A DNA stretch of 64,000 nt from an uncultured Lachnospiraceae bacterium (GTDB lineage Bacteria; Bacillota; Clostridia; Lachnospirales; Lachnospiraceae), in NCBI GenBank assembly GCA_948794795.1, contig CAQGLR010000004.1:119089-183088 (forward strand). Reading direction: 5' to 3'. Both the position numbers and the translations under genes were made by a program. Shown here in pieces: positions 19,839-28,550 of this stretch. The notes below the pieces were generated by a model. It did not search any database and was not told the DNA's origin. It worked only from the letters and a program-made list of their open reading frames with translations. Each line of letters starts with the position of its first letter. Position 1 is the stretch's first letter.

Positions 19839-19982
19839 TCAAGCGGATTGCCCATAACCTCATTGCCGCTTTGCGGCAGCCTGGCAGGAGCCTGGACTCC
19901 TGCCAGACTAAGTAAGCCCTGGTAAACTAAACCCACCACTTAAAAAGCGTGTATTTTAAATGGCTTACTTAATAAGGTTAAA
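19839..19982. repeat. Structured intergenic repeat family C, long copy
   Basis: An outer stem (AACCTCATT at about 19856 with AATAAGGTT at about 19970) encloses three hairpins: GCCGC/GCGGC, CTGGCAGGAG/CTCCTGCCAG, and TAAGCC...GGCTTA with loop motif CTTAAAAAGCG. The same layout occurs at 37452. It sits between the MotE-like gene and fliK inside the fla operon. No coding content was seen. Confidence 0.75.
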
Positions 19983-20045
19983 AGCTGCTTTTATATAAAA
20001 GTTATTTACTGCTCTATGTCAACAGTATTACTGTGGACAACATAA

Positions 20046-20795
20046 TTAATCTACAGCTGATATTTTCTTAGTAATCTGTGCAGCATACTCACTGTCCATC
20101 TCCTGTATAATGGCAGCTGCCTGTTTTTCACTCATATTTTCAAGGATATCACATACAAGGTCTAAATCCTCTTTCATCTCTGCAAGTACCCCTGCTGCTT
20201 TAGCTGCTTCCATATTAGAATATGATGTTGCAAGCTGTTTTGCCTTTTCGCTGTAGCGTTCCCTCTCTAATACCTGGTTATATATCCTCTCTGCATTCTC
20301 AGGCTCTATCTGTTCATAATATGCCCTGTACTCTGAAATATCAGGAGCTTTGTCATTAAACACTATATTTTCATTAAAATCCTGTATCTGCTTTTTTACA
20401 GCATCCTGGTTATCTTTATACCTTTGCAGGTTTTTAACTTCTGCTTCAAGCTGTGAAATATAATCTGAATTAGCAGAAGCAGTCCCTTCTCCTGAGGCAA
20501 GCTGGCTTTCAAGCTCTTTTATACGCGCATTGGCAGACTTTAATGTAGTATATTCATAATTGCCCTCTTCTGCCTGCATTTCTTCTGAAGCCGTTGGAAG
20601 GATTTTATTCACAACTGGGACATCTTTTAATACTGGATAAAGTATATTGCTTCCTATGCCCCCAATGTCAAGTTTGATAAGGAAAGCAAAAACTGCAAGC
20701 CAGATTAAAATAATAACCAGCGCAATAAGCGCAGTAACCAGCTTACTTCCTCCACTTTCACTACCATCTTTTGCTTTCTTGTTTTCTTTTGCCAT
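20046..20795 (-). CDS. MotE/YlxF-like flagellar operon protein
   Basis: 249 residues. A cytoplasmic basic start precedes a membrane helix at about 20-45 and a coiled-coil segment (about 85-130). The C-terminal domain resembles the MgtE N-terminal / MotE fold (VCDILENMSEKQAAAIIQEMD). Proteins of this type lie between fliJ and fliK in Firmicutes; some stabilise stators or the basal body. The exact role here is inferred from position. Confidence 0.75.
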   Translation of the reverse strand: MAKENKKAKDGSESGGSKLVTALIALVIILIWLAVFAFLIKLDIGGIGSNILYPVLKDVPVVNKILPTASEEMQAEEGNYEYTTLKSANARIKELESQLASGEGTASANSDYISQLEAEVKNLQRYKDNQDAVKKQIQDFNENIVFNDKAPDISEYRAYYEQIEPENAERIYNQVLERERYSEKAKQLATSYSNMEAAKAAGVLAEMKEDLDLVCDILENMSEKQAAAIIQEMDSEYAAQITKKISAVD

Positions 20796-20800
20796 TGTAT

Positions 20801-21256
20801 TTAATCCTCGCTTTCCCCAGCACTCCCGAACCGGAAACTTACCAGCTGGTCAATTTCTTTCTGCTCCTGGGCGTTTATTTCCGCTTTAAATTCTTCAAAT
20901 GCTTTTTCTTTAAGCTTTTCATATATTTTTCTTTCTTTCATGGCGTTATCAAGCTTGGCACGTGCCCTCGCAACTCTTTCTTCCTGTTTCCTTATAACAA
21001 GAATCTGGAGTTTTATATTGTATTTAATATTTTCAACAGCATCTTCAAGCCTTTTTATATTTATTATATCCAGCCTGCCAGTTACAGCTTCAGACAGCTG
21101 GTACTCAAAATTATCTTTTCTTTCCTGGAGAATTGCAAGTTTCTGCTCTTCTTCCCTAAGCTTTAAGACTTCCATTCCATACTCTGCTTTCGCCTGGTCT
21201 TCAAGCTTTGTCTTTATGGATAATATGCTTTCCAGTTTAAAAATAAATTTTGCCAT
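20801..21256 (-). CDS. fliJ: Flagellar export chaperone FliJ
   Basis: 151 residues, almost entirely predicted coiled coil with heptad-like Lys/Glu/Leu spacing, starting MAKFIFKLESIL as in FliJ. FliJ links the ATPase FliI to FlhA and escorts export chaperones. The ATG at 21256 has AGGA ten bases upstream and lies just after the fliI stop; an in-frame upstream start at 21295 would overlap fliI with no site. Confidence 0.87.
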   Translation of the reverse strand: MAKFIFKLESILSIKTKLEDQAKAEYGMEVLKLREEEQKLAILQERKDNFEYQLSEAVTGRLDIINIKRLEDAVENIKYNIKLQILVIRKQEERVARARAKLDNAMKERKIYEKLKEKAFEEFKAEINAQEQKEIDQLVSFRFGSAGESED

Positions 21257-21266
21257 ACTGCCAGTC

Positions 21267-22595
21267 CTATGCTTCCTGTGGCTGTTCTTCTTCAAAAATA
21301 GCCTTAAGCTTTTCTACTGTATCGTTAAACTGCGCCTTTTCATAAACATCCTGCATTAAAAATTCATTAACTGCATCTATCTTTGACAGTGCATAGTCAA
21401 TATTTTTATTGGAACCTGGTTTATAAGCACCTATATTTACAAGGTCCTCTGCCTCGGCATATGTAGCAAGTACATTGTTTAATGTACCACTTGCCTTTTT
21501 ATGTTCCCTTGGCACAATACTGCTCATTACACGGGAAATACTCTGCAGCACGTCTATTGCTGGATAGTGGTTTTTATGGGCTATCTTCCTGTCCAGTACA
21601 ATATGGCCGTCAAGAATACTTCTTGCTGTATCTGTAATCGGCTCATTAAAATCATCACCATCAACAAGCACTGTATAAAGCCCTGTAATAGAACCCTTAT
21701 CTGAACATCCTGCCCTCTCTAAAAGCTTTGGCATCTCTGAGTATACACTTGGGGGATATCCCCTTGAAACAGGGGGTTCTCCTGAGGCAAGCCCTATTTC
21801 CCTCTGCGCCATTGAGAAACGTGTAAGTGAATCCATCATAAGAAGCACATCTTTACCCTGGTCCCTGAAATACTCTGCTATTGCTGTAGCTGCCATTGCT
21901 GCTTTTTTACGTATCAGTGCAGGCTTATCTGATGTTGCAACTACAACTACGGACCTCTTCATTCCTTCTGTGCCTAAGTCCCTTTCTATAAACTCCCTTA
22001 CTTCCCTGCCACGCTCCCCTATAAGCGCTATAACATTTATATCTGCCTTTGTATTTCTTGCAAACATTCCCATAAGAGTACTTTTACCTACACCACTTCC
22101 TGCAAAAATACCTATACGCTGTCCTTTGCCTACAGTTATAAGCCCGTCAACTGCTTTTACACCTAATGGCAGTACCTCATCTATTATCTTTCTTTTCAAT
22201 GGGTCAGGAGGCTCTGCTTCAACAGAATAAGCAGCTTTTACATTTATATCACTGCCATCTATAGGGTTTCCAAGACCATCCAGGGCTTTGCCAAGCAGTT
22301 CATCACCAACTGGGACCTTTAATGGTGCGTTGGTATTCTCCACCCTGCTTCCAAGCCCTACACCTTCTGTCTGGTCATATGGCATAAGAAGTACCCTGTC
22401 ATCACGGAAACCTACTACTTCTGCATTGATAACATGGTTTGTATCCTTTGTTATAATATGGCACAAATCATTTAACTTAGCGGCAGGCCCGATTGACTCA
22501 ACAGTAAGGCCTACTACCTTTGCAACCTTGCCAAGGCGCTTTTCAAATGACTGCCCTAAAAGCATATTATATTTTGATAAATCAATATCCTTCAT
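21267..22595 (-). CDS. fliI: Flagellum-specific ATPase FliI
   Basis: 442 residues, F1-beta-like ATPase. The Walker A GSGVGKST is at about 166-173; GERGREVREF and the Walker B region LLMMDSLTRF follow. It energises the flagellar export apparatus with FliH and FliJ. It lies between fliH and fliJ. Length and motifs are complete. Confidence 0.97.
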   Translation of the reverse strand: MKDIDLSKYNMLLGQSFEKRLGKVAKVVGLTVESIGPAAKLNDLCHIITKDTNHVINAEVVGFRDDRVLLMPYDQTEGVGLGSRVENTNAPLKVPVGDELLGKALDGLGNPIDGSDINVKAAYSVEAEPPDPLKRKIIDEVLPLGVKAVDGLITVGKGQRIGIFAGSGVGKSTLMGMFARNTKADINVIALIGERGREVREFIERDLGTEGMKRSVVVVATSDKPALIRKKAAMAATAIAEYFRDQGKDVLLMMDSLTRFSMAQREIGLASGEPPVSRGYPPSVYSEMPKLLERAGCSDKGSITGLYTVLVDGDDFNEPITDTARSILDGHIVLDRKIAHKNHYPAIDVLQSISRVMSSIVPREHKKASGTLNNVLATYAEAEDLVNIGAYKPGSNKNIDYALSKIDAVNEFLMQDVYEKAQFNDTVEKLKAIFEEEQPQEA

Positions 22596-22628
22596 ACAAT
22601 AGCCACTCTCTTTCCCGTTTTTACCAAT

Positions 22629-23495
22629 TTATAGTGCAAGCATCCTTATCTGGCCACAAAGGCTGTCAAGCTGTGCATCAAGGCTGCAGTCAATAATTTT
22701 ATTATCGGTTTCTATAATACACTGGTTTGCAGACAGGCTGTTATCTTCCATTATTTCAAATTCTGTGCCTGCTTTAACCCCTTTAACAAAATCATTACGC
22801 TTTGCTGACACTGCTGCAATATCATCTTTTGACACACGGAGCACTATTTTCTTTGTACTTTCAAGATTATTAAGTGCATTATCTATAAGATATGTTATAA
22901 CATCTTTTTTATCTTCACACAAAACACCTGTGATTTTCTGCACAAGTCCTGCCACGATTTCTGCAAAATGTGGCTCAAGGTTCTCTTCCTGCTCCTTAAG
23001 TTCCTGGAACATCCGGTTATATTCAGCCTGCATCTCTTCACGCTGGCTTTCAACCATGCCCATAGCCTGGCTTGTGCCTTCTTCCATGCCCTGTGCCTTG
23101 CCTTCTTCATATGCCTGGTTCCTTATTGCATCTGCTTCATTTCTTGCTTCTGCAATAATTGCATCTGCTTCCTGCCTTGCCTTTTCAATAACTGATTCAC
23201 CCATTGCAGCAGCCTCTTCTGAAAGCTTCTGTCTTTCCTCGTCAAGGACATCATCCATGTTTATAACATTGAGACCGCCTGTAAACTGTGTTTCCCCGTC
23301 TTCTGGCATGCTATCCATGCCATCACCGCCTGAAAGCTGCTTGAACTGGAATTTTTCAAAATCCTCTTCCTCACTCCCGCCAGGCTGTGAATATATGCCA
23401 GGTATATATGATTCAATACGGCTGTCTGAATCAATCATGCACTTTTTGCCTTCACTTAAGTTGTTAAAATACACAGATTTTATAAGATTAGACAA
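22629..23495 (-). CDS. fliH: Flagellar assembly protein FliH
   Basis: 288 residues. A long Glu/Ala/Gln-rich coiled coil (about 85-175) is followed by the FliH/V-ATPase E-subunit-like C-terminal domain. FliH regulates FliI. The start is a rare TTG at 23495, placed eight bases after a strong GGAGGTGA that lies inside the end of fliG; the two genes overlap by 8 bases. Confidence 0.87.
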   Translation of the reverse strand: MSNLIKSVYFNNLSEGKKCMIDSDSRIESYIPGIYSQPGGSEEEDFEKFQFKQLSGGDGMDSMPEDGETQFTGGLNVINMDDVLDEERQKLSEEAAAMGESVIEKARQEADAIIAEARNEADAIRNQAYEEGKAQGMEEGTSQAMGMVESQREEMQAEYNRMFQELKEQEENLEPHFAEIVAGLVQKITGVLCEDKKDVITYLIDNALNNLESTKKIVLRVSKDDIAAVSAKRNDFVKGVKAGTEFEIMEDNSLSANQCIIETDNKIIDCSLDAQLDSLCGQIRMLAL

Positions 23496-24498
23496 CTATC
23501 TCGTCACCTCCACCTCTTGAGATAATAATCTCAGCAGAGTCTTCAAGCTTACGTATAATATTTACAATCTTCTGCTGTGCCTCTTCAACATCCTTAAGAC
23601 GTACAGGACCCATAAAGTCCATATCTTCCTTTATCATTGTAGCAAGACGCTTTGAAAGGTTATTGAAGATAAGGTTCTGCACTTCTTCATTAGAGCCTTT
23701 AAGCGCAATTGCAAGTTCGTTATTGTCAACTTCACGCAGTACACGCTGTACAGACCTGTCGTCGAGTGAAAGAATATCCTCGAATACAAACATCTTCTTA
23801 CGGATTTCATCAGCAAGTTCTGGGTCTTCAATTTCAAGACTTTCCATAATATGCTTTTCTGTACCACGGTCTACAGTATTTAATATATCTACGATAGAAT
23901 CTACACCACCAACAATTGTGTAATCCTGGTTTACAAGTGAAGAAAGCTTCTGTTCCAATACCTTTTCCACCTCTTTTATAACATCTGGAGAAGTCCTGTC
24001 CATCTGTGCTATACGTTTTGCAACATCCGTCTGTTTCTCTGGGGCAAGTGCCGAAATAATAGCTGATGCCTGCCCTGGGGACAGATATGACAATATCAGT
24101 GCAATTGTCTGTGGATGTTCATCCTGTATAAAGTTTAACAGCTGTGAAGCATCTGTTTTGCGCACAAACTCAAACGGCCTTACCTGCAGGGAAGCAGTAA
24201 GCTTTCCAATAACATCCTTGGCACGCTCTGCACCAAGTGCCTTTTCAAGAAGGTCTTTAGCATATGTAATACCGCCTTCAGCAATATACTGCTGTGCAAG
24301 ACAGACTTCATAGAACTCATCTAATATAGAATCTTTTATAGCAGGAGATACGCTTCTTGTATTGGCAATCTCCAGTGTAAGCTGTTCAATCTCATCTTCT
24401 TTTAAGTGCTTAAATACATTTGCAGATTTATCAGGCCCAAGTGCAATAAGCAGTATTGCTGCTTTCTGCACGCCATTGATATTTTCTGACTTTGCCAT
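23488..24498 (-). CDS. fliG: Flagellar motor switch protein FliG
   Basis: 336 residues with the three FliG domains. The EHPQTIALILSYL motif is in the middle domain, and the C-terminal torque region has charged residues in DILSLDDRSVQRVLREVD. FliG links the MS ring to the C-ring and interacts with MotA. The ATG at 24498 follows AGGTGG by eight bases; an in-frame GTG at 24510 lies within that site. Confidence 0.96.
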   Translation of the reverse strand: MAKSENINGVQKAAILLIALGPDKSANVFKHLKEDEIEQLTLEIANTRSVSPAIKDSILDEFYEVCLAQQYIAEGGITYAKDLLEKALGAERAKDVIGKLTASLQVRPFEFVRKTDASQLLNFIQDEHPQTIALILSYLSPGQASAIISALAPEKQTDVAKRIAQMDRTSPDVIKEVEKVLEQKLSSLVNQDYTIVGGVDSIVDILNTVDRGTEKHIMESLEIEDPELADEIRKKMFVFEDILSLDDRSVQRVLREVDNNELAIALKGSNEEVQNLIFNNLSKRLATMIKEDMDFMGPVRLKDVEEAQQKIVNIIRKLEDSAEIIISRGGGDEIVV

Positions 24499-24519
24499 GC
24501 CTGTACCCACCTTTCACTT

Positions 24520-26142
24520 TTAATTCCAGTCCTCATTCAGCCAGTTCCTTAAGAGCTGTGCCACAGCTTCTGGGTTCTCGTCAACAAACTTCTCAATCAT
24601 CTTCCTTGTTTCAGATTTCTCGCTGAACTCAATATCATCAAGTGACTGGTTCTCTTTAGTAGTAGCTAAAAGCTGTTCTACTGAAAGTTCTGGCTCTTCG
24701 TCTGCTGCCTTTACAGGTGCTGTTCCACGGATTACAACAAATATAAGCAGGGCTATAATCAGGACTGCAAGGATTATCATAAGGTAATCTGAAATATTTA
24801 TTGAAGATTCTGGTTTCTCAACAAACTTTGGCACTTCAAATACACGTAATGATATATTAGCTGCATTTATTCCTGTGGCAGCTGCAATAAGGGCTATTTC
24901 CTCCTCTGTTGGTTCAACTTCATTCCTCTGCTCATTCTGTGCTATAAACTCATCAAAAGTCATACCATCAAGGGTACCATCATTTTCAAGGCGCTCTTCA
25001 TAATATACTACAAAACGTGTAGCTACTATTCCCATTGATGATAAATCAATTTGTATTGTAGGTTTCTCAACTTTTATATTTTCTATAGTTTCATTAGTAA
25101 GCAATTCTGTAAGCTTCTCAATATTGACAGATGAAGATGAATTAGTATTGTAATTAAGCACGGTGTCTGTATCGTCATCATTTGACTGTGTGCCTGGTTC
25201 CCCGCCAACACCTGAACCGCCTTCTGATTCATATGTATAAAGGTTAGTAGGATAACCATACTCTCTTCCTTCATCAACGGAATATGTTTTTACAAGCCTG
25301 TCAACTTTGCTCATATCAAACTGGATACCCTGTGTAGCAACCTGTACATCATCATAGCCACACTTAAGCAGGATATCAGATACATTGGCAGCCATAGTAT
25401 TCCTAAGCTTATCACAATATTCTGTACTGCCGCCTGTTATTGCCCCACCAAGCCCGTCATCAAGTGAACCATTATACAGGCTGTTGCCATCCCTGTCATT
25501 TATAACTACATGCGAAACATCTGTGCCTACAGCATTGGCAAGCCAGTATGCAAGTGCCTCAGCAGTAGCTGAATCAACCATTCCCTTGTTCTTCTCAGAT
25601 ATTTCTAAACTTGCTGTAATTGACGTTGCATTGCTGTCTGAATTATCAAGCACTTTATAAGACCTTTCAGGCACATCGATAAATATATCTGCATCACTTA
25701 CAAATGCATATTTCATAATGCTTTGTTTAATCTGTGACTGGAGTGCAAGTATTCTTTTCTGGTTTTTCTCATTTTCAGTTGTAGACATTGAATTATCAAA
25801 TGCCTTATCCCATGTATAACCTTTTTCAACAAGGTTATTGTCACTCATGGTATACAATGCCTTTGTCATGTCGCCATCCTTGACATACAGCGTAAGACCA
25901 TCCTTGGACGCTTCATAAGCAATGCCTGCATCATTAAGTGCATTTGCCATAGCATTGGCATCATCAAGGTTTTCAAACACCTGGAACCTCGTCCATGACG
26001 GTCTTGACACAAACCATGCCGTAACACCTATTGCTACAAGCACTACACATATCACTGCTATTATAATAGTTTTTTGTTTACCTGTGTATTTGTTCCAAAA
26101 GTCTTTAAGCTTATTTGGAATTTCTTTTATTTTCTCTTGCAT
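24520..26142 (-). CDS. fliF: Flagellar MS-ring protein FliF
   Basis: 540 residues. The first membrane helix is near 24-47, then come ring-building motifs, with a second helix near 455-475. The C-terminal FliG-binding segment ends FVDENPEAVAQLLRNWL. It forms the MS ring, the base on which the export gate and switch assemble. It lies between fliE and fliG as usual. Confidence 0.96.
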   Translation of the reverse strand: MQEKIKEIPNKLKDFWNKYTGKQKTIIIAVICVVLVAIGVTAWFVSRPSWTRFQVFENLDDANAMANALNDAGIAYEASKDGLTLYVKDGDMTKALYTMSDNNLVEKGYTWDKAFDNSMSTTENEKNQKRILALQSQIKQSIMKYAFVSDADIFIDVPERSYKVLDNSDSNATSITASLEISEKNKGMVDSATAEALAYWLANAVGTDVSHVVINDRDGNSLYNGSLDDGLGGAITGGSTEYCDKLRNTMAANVSDILLKCGYDDVQVATQGIQFDMSKVDRLVKTYSVDEGREYGYPTNLYTYESEGGSGVGGEPGTQSNDDDTDTVLNYNTNSSSSVNIEKLTELLTNETIENIKVEKPTIQIDLSSMGIVATRFVVYYEERLENDGTLDGMTFDEFIAQNEQRNEVEPTEEEIALIAAATGINAANISLRVFEVPKFVEKPESSINISDYLMIILAVLIIALLIFVVIRGTAPVKAADEEPELSVEQLLATTKENQSLDDIEFSEKSETRKMIEKFVDENPEAVAQLLRNWLNEDWN

Positions 26143-26173
26143 AATCCGGCTCCCCTAACAACGGTTAAGATTT

Positions 26174-26482
26174 TTATATTTGAAGATTCATTATCTCCTT
26201 ATATGCACTCATAAAAGCATCCCTTACTGCAACAGTATACTGTAATGACACATTTGCCTTCTGCTGTGCTATCTGCAGGTCATGTATGCTGTCTGTCTCC
26301 CCAAGGGCGAGCTTTATTTCTTCCTCTTCTGCTGCGTTGCTGTATGCATTTGTTTCCGTTATCAGGTTTGCAGCTGAGTCTAAAATTGTTGAAAAAGCAC
26401 TTTTATCTTTATTATCTGCTTTCGCAGATGAAAGAGATGGTGTTTCAAAATAACTGTCAAAATTCACACCCGAAAGTTCCAT
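26174..26482 (-). CDS. fliE: Flagellar hook-basal body protein FliE
   Basis: 102 residues ending with the FliE signature (QKANVSLQYTVAVRDAFMSAY). It joins the MS ring or export gate to the rod. The ribosome site GGAGG precedes the ATG at 26482. The 105 bp between flgC and fliE contain an ATACCTGG/CCAGGTAT stem. Confidence 0.93.
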   Translation of the reverse strand: MELSGVNFDSYFETPSLSSAKADNKDKSAFSTILDSAANLITETNAYSNAAEEEEIKLALGETDSIHDLQIAQQKANVSLQYTVAVRDAFMSAYKEIMNLQI

Positions 26483-26587
26483 TTTATAATAACCTCCATC
26501 CCCGCTTTACTGCGGTATTTTTACTGCCTTGTGGCAAATACCTGGAAAATACATTAAGAACTGCCAGGTATATCTGTATTTTTATAA

Positions 26588-27028
26588 TCAGCCCTTGCCT
26601 ATGTCAAGTGCTTTCATATGCATACCCTTTGCTGCATTAAATGCTGTTACATTAGCCTCATATGAACGGCTTGCATCAATCATGTCTGTCATTTCAGTTA
26701 TTGTATTTACATTAGGATAAAGTACATATCCTTTCTCATCAGCATCAGGATGTGAAGGGTCATATACAAGACGGCCCTCTGTTTCATTGTCCTCAAAAAT
26801 CTTTGCTACTTTAACACCTTTTCCTACACGTCCTGTAGCATTAATAAGTGCATCATCAAATGAAACATATGATTTTTCTTCAAATATTACTGACTTCCTC
26901 ATGTATGGGTTGCCATCACCATCCCTTGTAGTATTTACATTGGCAATATTCTGTGAAATTATATCAAGTCTTGTCCTCTGTGCTGTCATACCAGTAGCAC
27001 ATATATCAAAAGCAGAAAATACGCTCAT
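26588..27028 (-). CDS. flgC: Flagellar proximal rod protein FlgC
   Basis: 146 residues. The rod motif ATGMTAQRTRLDIISQNIANVNT is near the start, and the C-terminal ASRSYEANVTAFNAAK helix pattern completes it. FlgC builds the proximal rod with FlgB. A strong GGAGGGG site lies before the ATG at 27028. Confidence 0.96.
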   Translation of the reverse strand: MSVFSAFDICATGMTAQRTRLDIISQNIANVNTTRDGDGNPYMRKSVIFEEKSYVSFDDALINATGRVGKGVKVAKIFEDNETEGRLVYDPSHPDADEKGYVLYPNVNTITEMTDMIDASRSYEANVTAFNAAKGMHMKALDIGKG

Positions 27029-27039
27029 AACCCCTCCTG

Positions 27040-27429
27040 TCAGCTTGACCTCATAACACTTTTAAGCCTTGTGAATTCTTGTGAAACTGAATCAAGCATT
27101 GTGTAATATTTCATCTGGTTCTTAGCAAGCTCGGCATTCTCAGTGTCTATATCAACATTGTTGCCATCAAGCCTGTAACTTACATGTCCGTAATCAGTAT
27201 ATGTAGTACCTGTCAGTGCATCAAGGTCAGCATTTGCAATATCATCATCAAGTGAAAGCCCCCCTGATACTGCTCCCTGAAGGTAAGTTTCAAAATCTAC
27301 ATCCTTGCGCTTATATCCTGGTGTGTCTACATTGGCAAGGTTATTAGCTATTGCTGAATTCCGCATCCAGCTTGCATCACACGCTTTCTCAAGTACATTA
27401 ATATAATTAAATGCTCCTGATGAAACCAT
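27040..27429 (-). CDS. flgB: Flagellar proximal rod protein FlgB
   Basis: 129 residues with NSAIANNLANVDTPGYK near the N-terminus and a C-terminal YYTMLDSVSQEFTRLKSVM helix. It is the first gene of the fla/che operon. The ATG at 27429 has GAGGAGGGGG upstream; an open frame to 27483 crosses the leader and lacks a site. The promoter and possible regulatory elements lie at 27461-27740. Confidence 0.95.
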   Translation of the reverse strand: MVSSGAFNYINVLEKACDASWMRNSAIANNLANVDTPGYKRKDVDFETYLQGAVSGGLSLDDDIANADLDALTGTTYTDYGHVSYRLDGNNVDIDTENAELAKNQMKYYTMLDSVSQEFTRLKSVMRSS

Positions 27430-27460
27430 ATTCTTCCCCCTCCTCAAATTTATTTTATAC

Positions 27461-27518
27461 AAAAATATGCCTGTGTTTACCACCAGGCTTTATTACAGAT
27501 ATATAAAACTTATATCTG
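27461..27518 (-). promoter_or_regulatory. Two hairpins in the fla/che operon leader
   Basis: On the minus strand the leader forms CAGATATA/TATATCTG (27496-27518) and then GCCTG/CAGGC (27469-27488) followed by ATATTTTTG. The second is a weak terminator-like structure about 40 bases before the flgB start, so an attenuator is possible. No known riboswitch class was recognised. Confidence 0.35.
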
Positions 27519-27557
27519 CTATCCCGGTTTTATAACTTGCATGACACTTCATATTTA

Positions 27558-27586
27558 ATTATAAAGATATTGAAGTCAAAATACAA
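27558..27586 (-). promoter_or_regulatory. Sigma-A-type promoter of the fla/che operon
   Basis: On the minus strand, the -35 TTGTAT (27581-27586) and -10 TATAAT (27558-27563) are separated by exactly 17 bases. The predicted transcript start is near 27551, giving a leader of about 120 bases before flgB. Confidence 0.7.
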
Positions 27587-27608
27587 GTACATAAAATTAT
27601 TTTTTCAT

Positions 27609-27623
27609 AATTTTCAACAATTT
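27609..27623. promoter_or_regulatory. CodY-box-like sequence upstream of the fla/che promoter
   Basis: AATTTTCAACAATTT matches 12 of 15 positions of the CodY consensus AATTTTCWGAAAATT. It lies 23 bases upstream of the -35 element and downstream of codY. CodY is known to repress the homologous promoter in B. subtilis; binding here is inferred. Confidence 0.4.
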
Positions 27624-27723
27624 TGTAACAAAATCTTCCATTTTTGTATTTAGCAATGATATTTCTATATATATATGCCTACCTTTAATTACTAATGTCT
27701 TGTACTATACTGTATATTTTGTC

Positions 27724-27737
27724 CAAACGCGCGTTTG
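27724..27737. promoter_or_regulatory. Perfect 14-bp palindrome between codY and flgB
   Basis: CAAACGCGCGTTTG is a perfect dyad in otherwise A+T-rich DNA, flanked further out by GTATA and TATAC. The lack of loop and T-run argues against a terminator; it looks like a dimeric repressor site. The regulator is unknown. Confidence 0.4.
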
Positions 27738-27765
27738 TAATTTATACTTTATAAAAAAACATTCC

Positions 27766-28533
27766 CTAGTGCGGCAATATTTCCCTGCACAACAAATCAT
27801 TCACTATATGTATGCTGGTACCTTTCATTCCATATGATTTTGTTTCAATAATACCTGCACTTTCACATTTTTTAAGTGCATTAACTATGACTGACCTTGT
27901 TATCCCTACTTTATCAGCAAGACGGCTTGTAACCAGTATGCCATCTTCTGTACCTTCAAGTTCATCAAGCACATATGCCATAGCCTGGGCTTCAAGCCTT
28001 GACAATGTCTTTACAACAGCTTTAATATCACTTTCCTTGCGGTGCTCTTCTGAATTTTCTTCTGATTCTGCACTCTGCATTGCAAGGCCTATAACTGTAG
28101 TTCCATATTCTGTAAGTATTATATCATCTATGGAAAATGGCGCGTCATACCTGTAAACCAGGAGGGTGCCAAGCCTTTTACCTGATATCGTTACAGGTGA
28201 AACCATAGCCTGGCATATTTTAACGTTTTCCCATTCAAGGCCTATTGTAAGAAGGTTTACATTTTCCTTTGTAGAAAGGATATTCATAAACCTCTCCTGT
28301 ACTGCACTATCTATATAACATCCATATTTTGTATCTTTAAGCTGTGGTATTACATCTATATTTCTTTTTTCCTTCATACCAAGAACTTTACCCTTACGGC
28401 TGACAAGAAGCACATTTACCTCAAGTGCACCTGAAAGCACTTTACAGAAATCATTAAAATTAACCTTGTCTGTTTCCTGTTCTGTCAGCAGGCGGTTTAT
28501 CTTTCTTGTTTTATCTAACAGTTCAAGACTCAT
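27766..28533 (-). CDS. codY: Global transcriptional repressor CodY
   Basis: 255 residues. The N-terminal GAF domain (about 1-150) senses branched-chain amino acids, and the C-terminal winged helix has VTSRLADKVGITRSVIVNAL. GTP is a second effector in Bacilli. CodY represses nutrient-acquisition and motility genes in rich conditions. It lies 17 bases after topA and just upstream of flgB, an order shared with B. subtilis. The ribosome site is GGAGAAAGG before the ATG. Confidence 0.95.
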   Translation of the reverse strand: MSLELLDKTRKINRLLTEQETDKVNFNDFCKVLSGALEVNVLLVSRKGKVLGMKEKRNIDVIPQLKDTKYGCYIDSAVQERFMNILSTKENVNLLTIGLEWENVKICQAMVSPVTISGKRLGTLLVYRYDAPFSIDDIILTEYGTTVIGLAMQSAESEENSEEHRKESDIKAVVKTLSRLEAQAMAYVLDELEGTEDGILVTSRLADKVGITRSVIVNALKKCESAGIIETKSYGMKGTSIHIVNDLLCREILPH

Positions 28534-28550
28534 TACCTTTCTCCATTATT

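Noticed and set aside
26483..26587. A further family C copy between flgC and fliE
   Set aside because: The AACCTCC match is the fliE ribosome site and the following stems do not match the family order.
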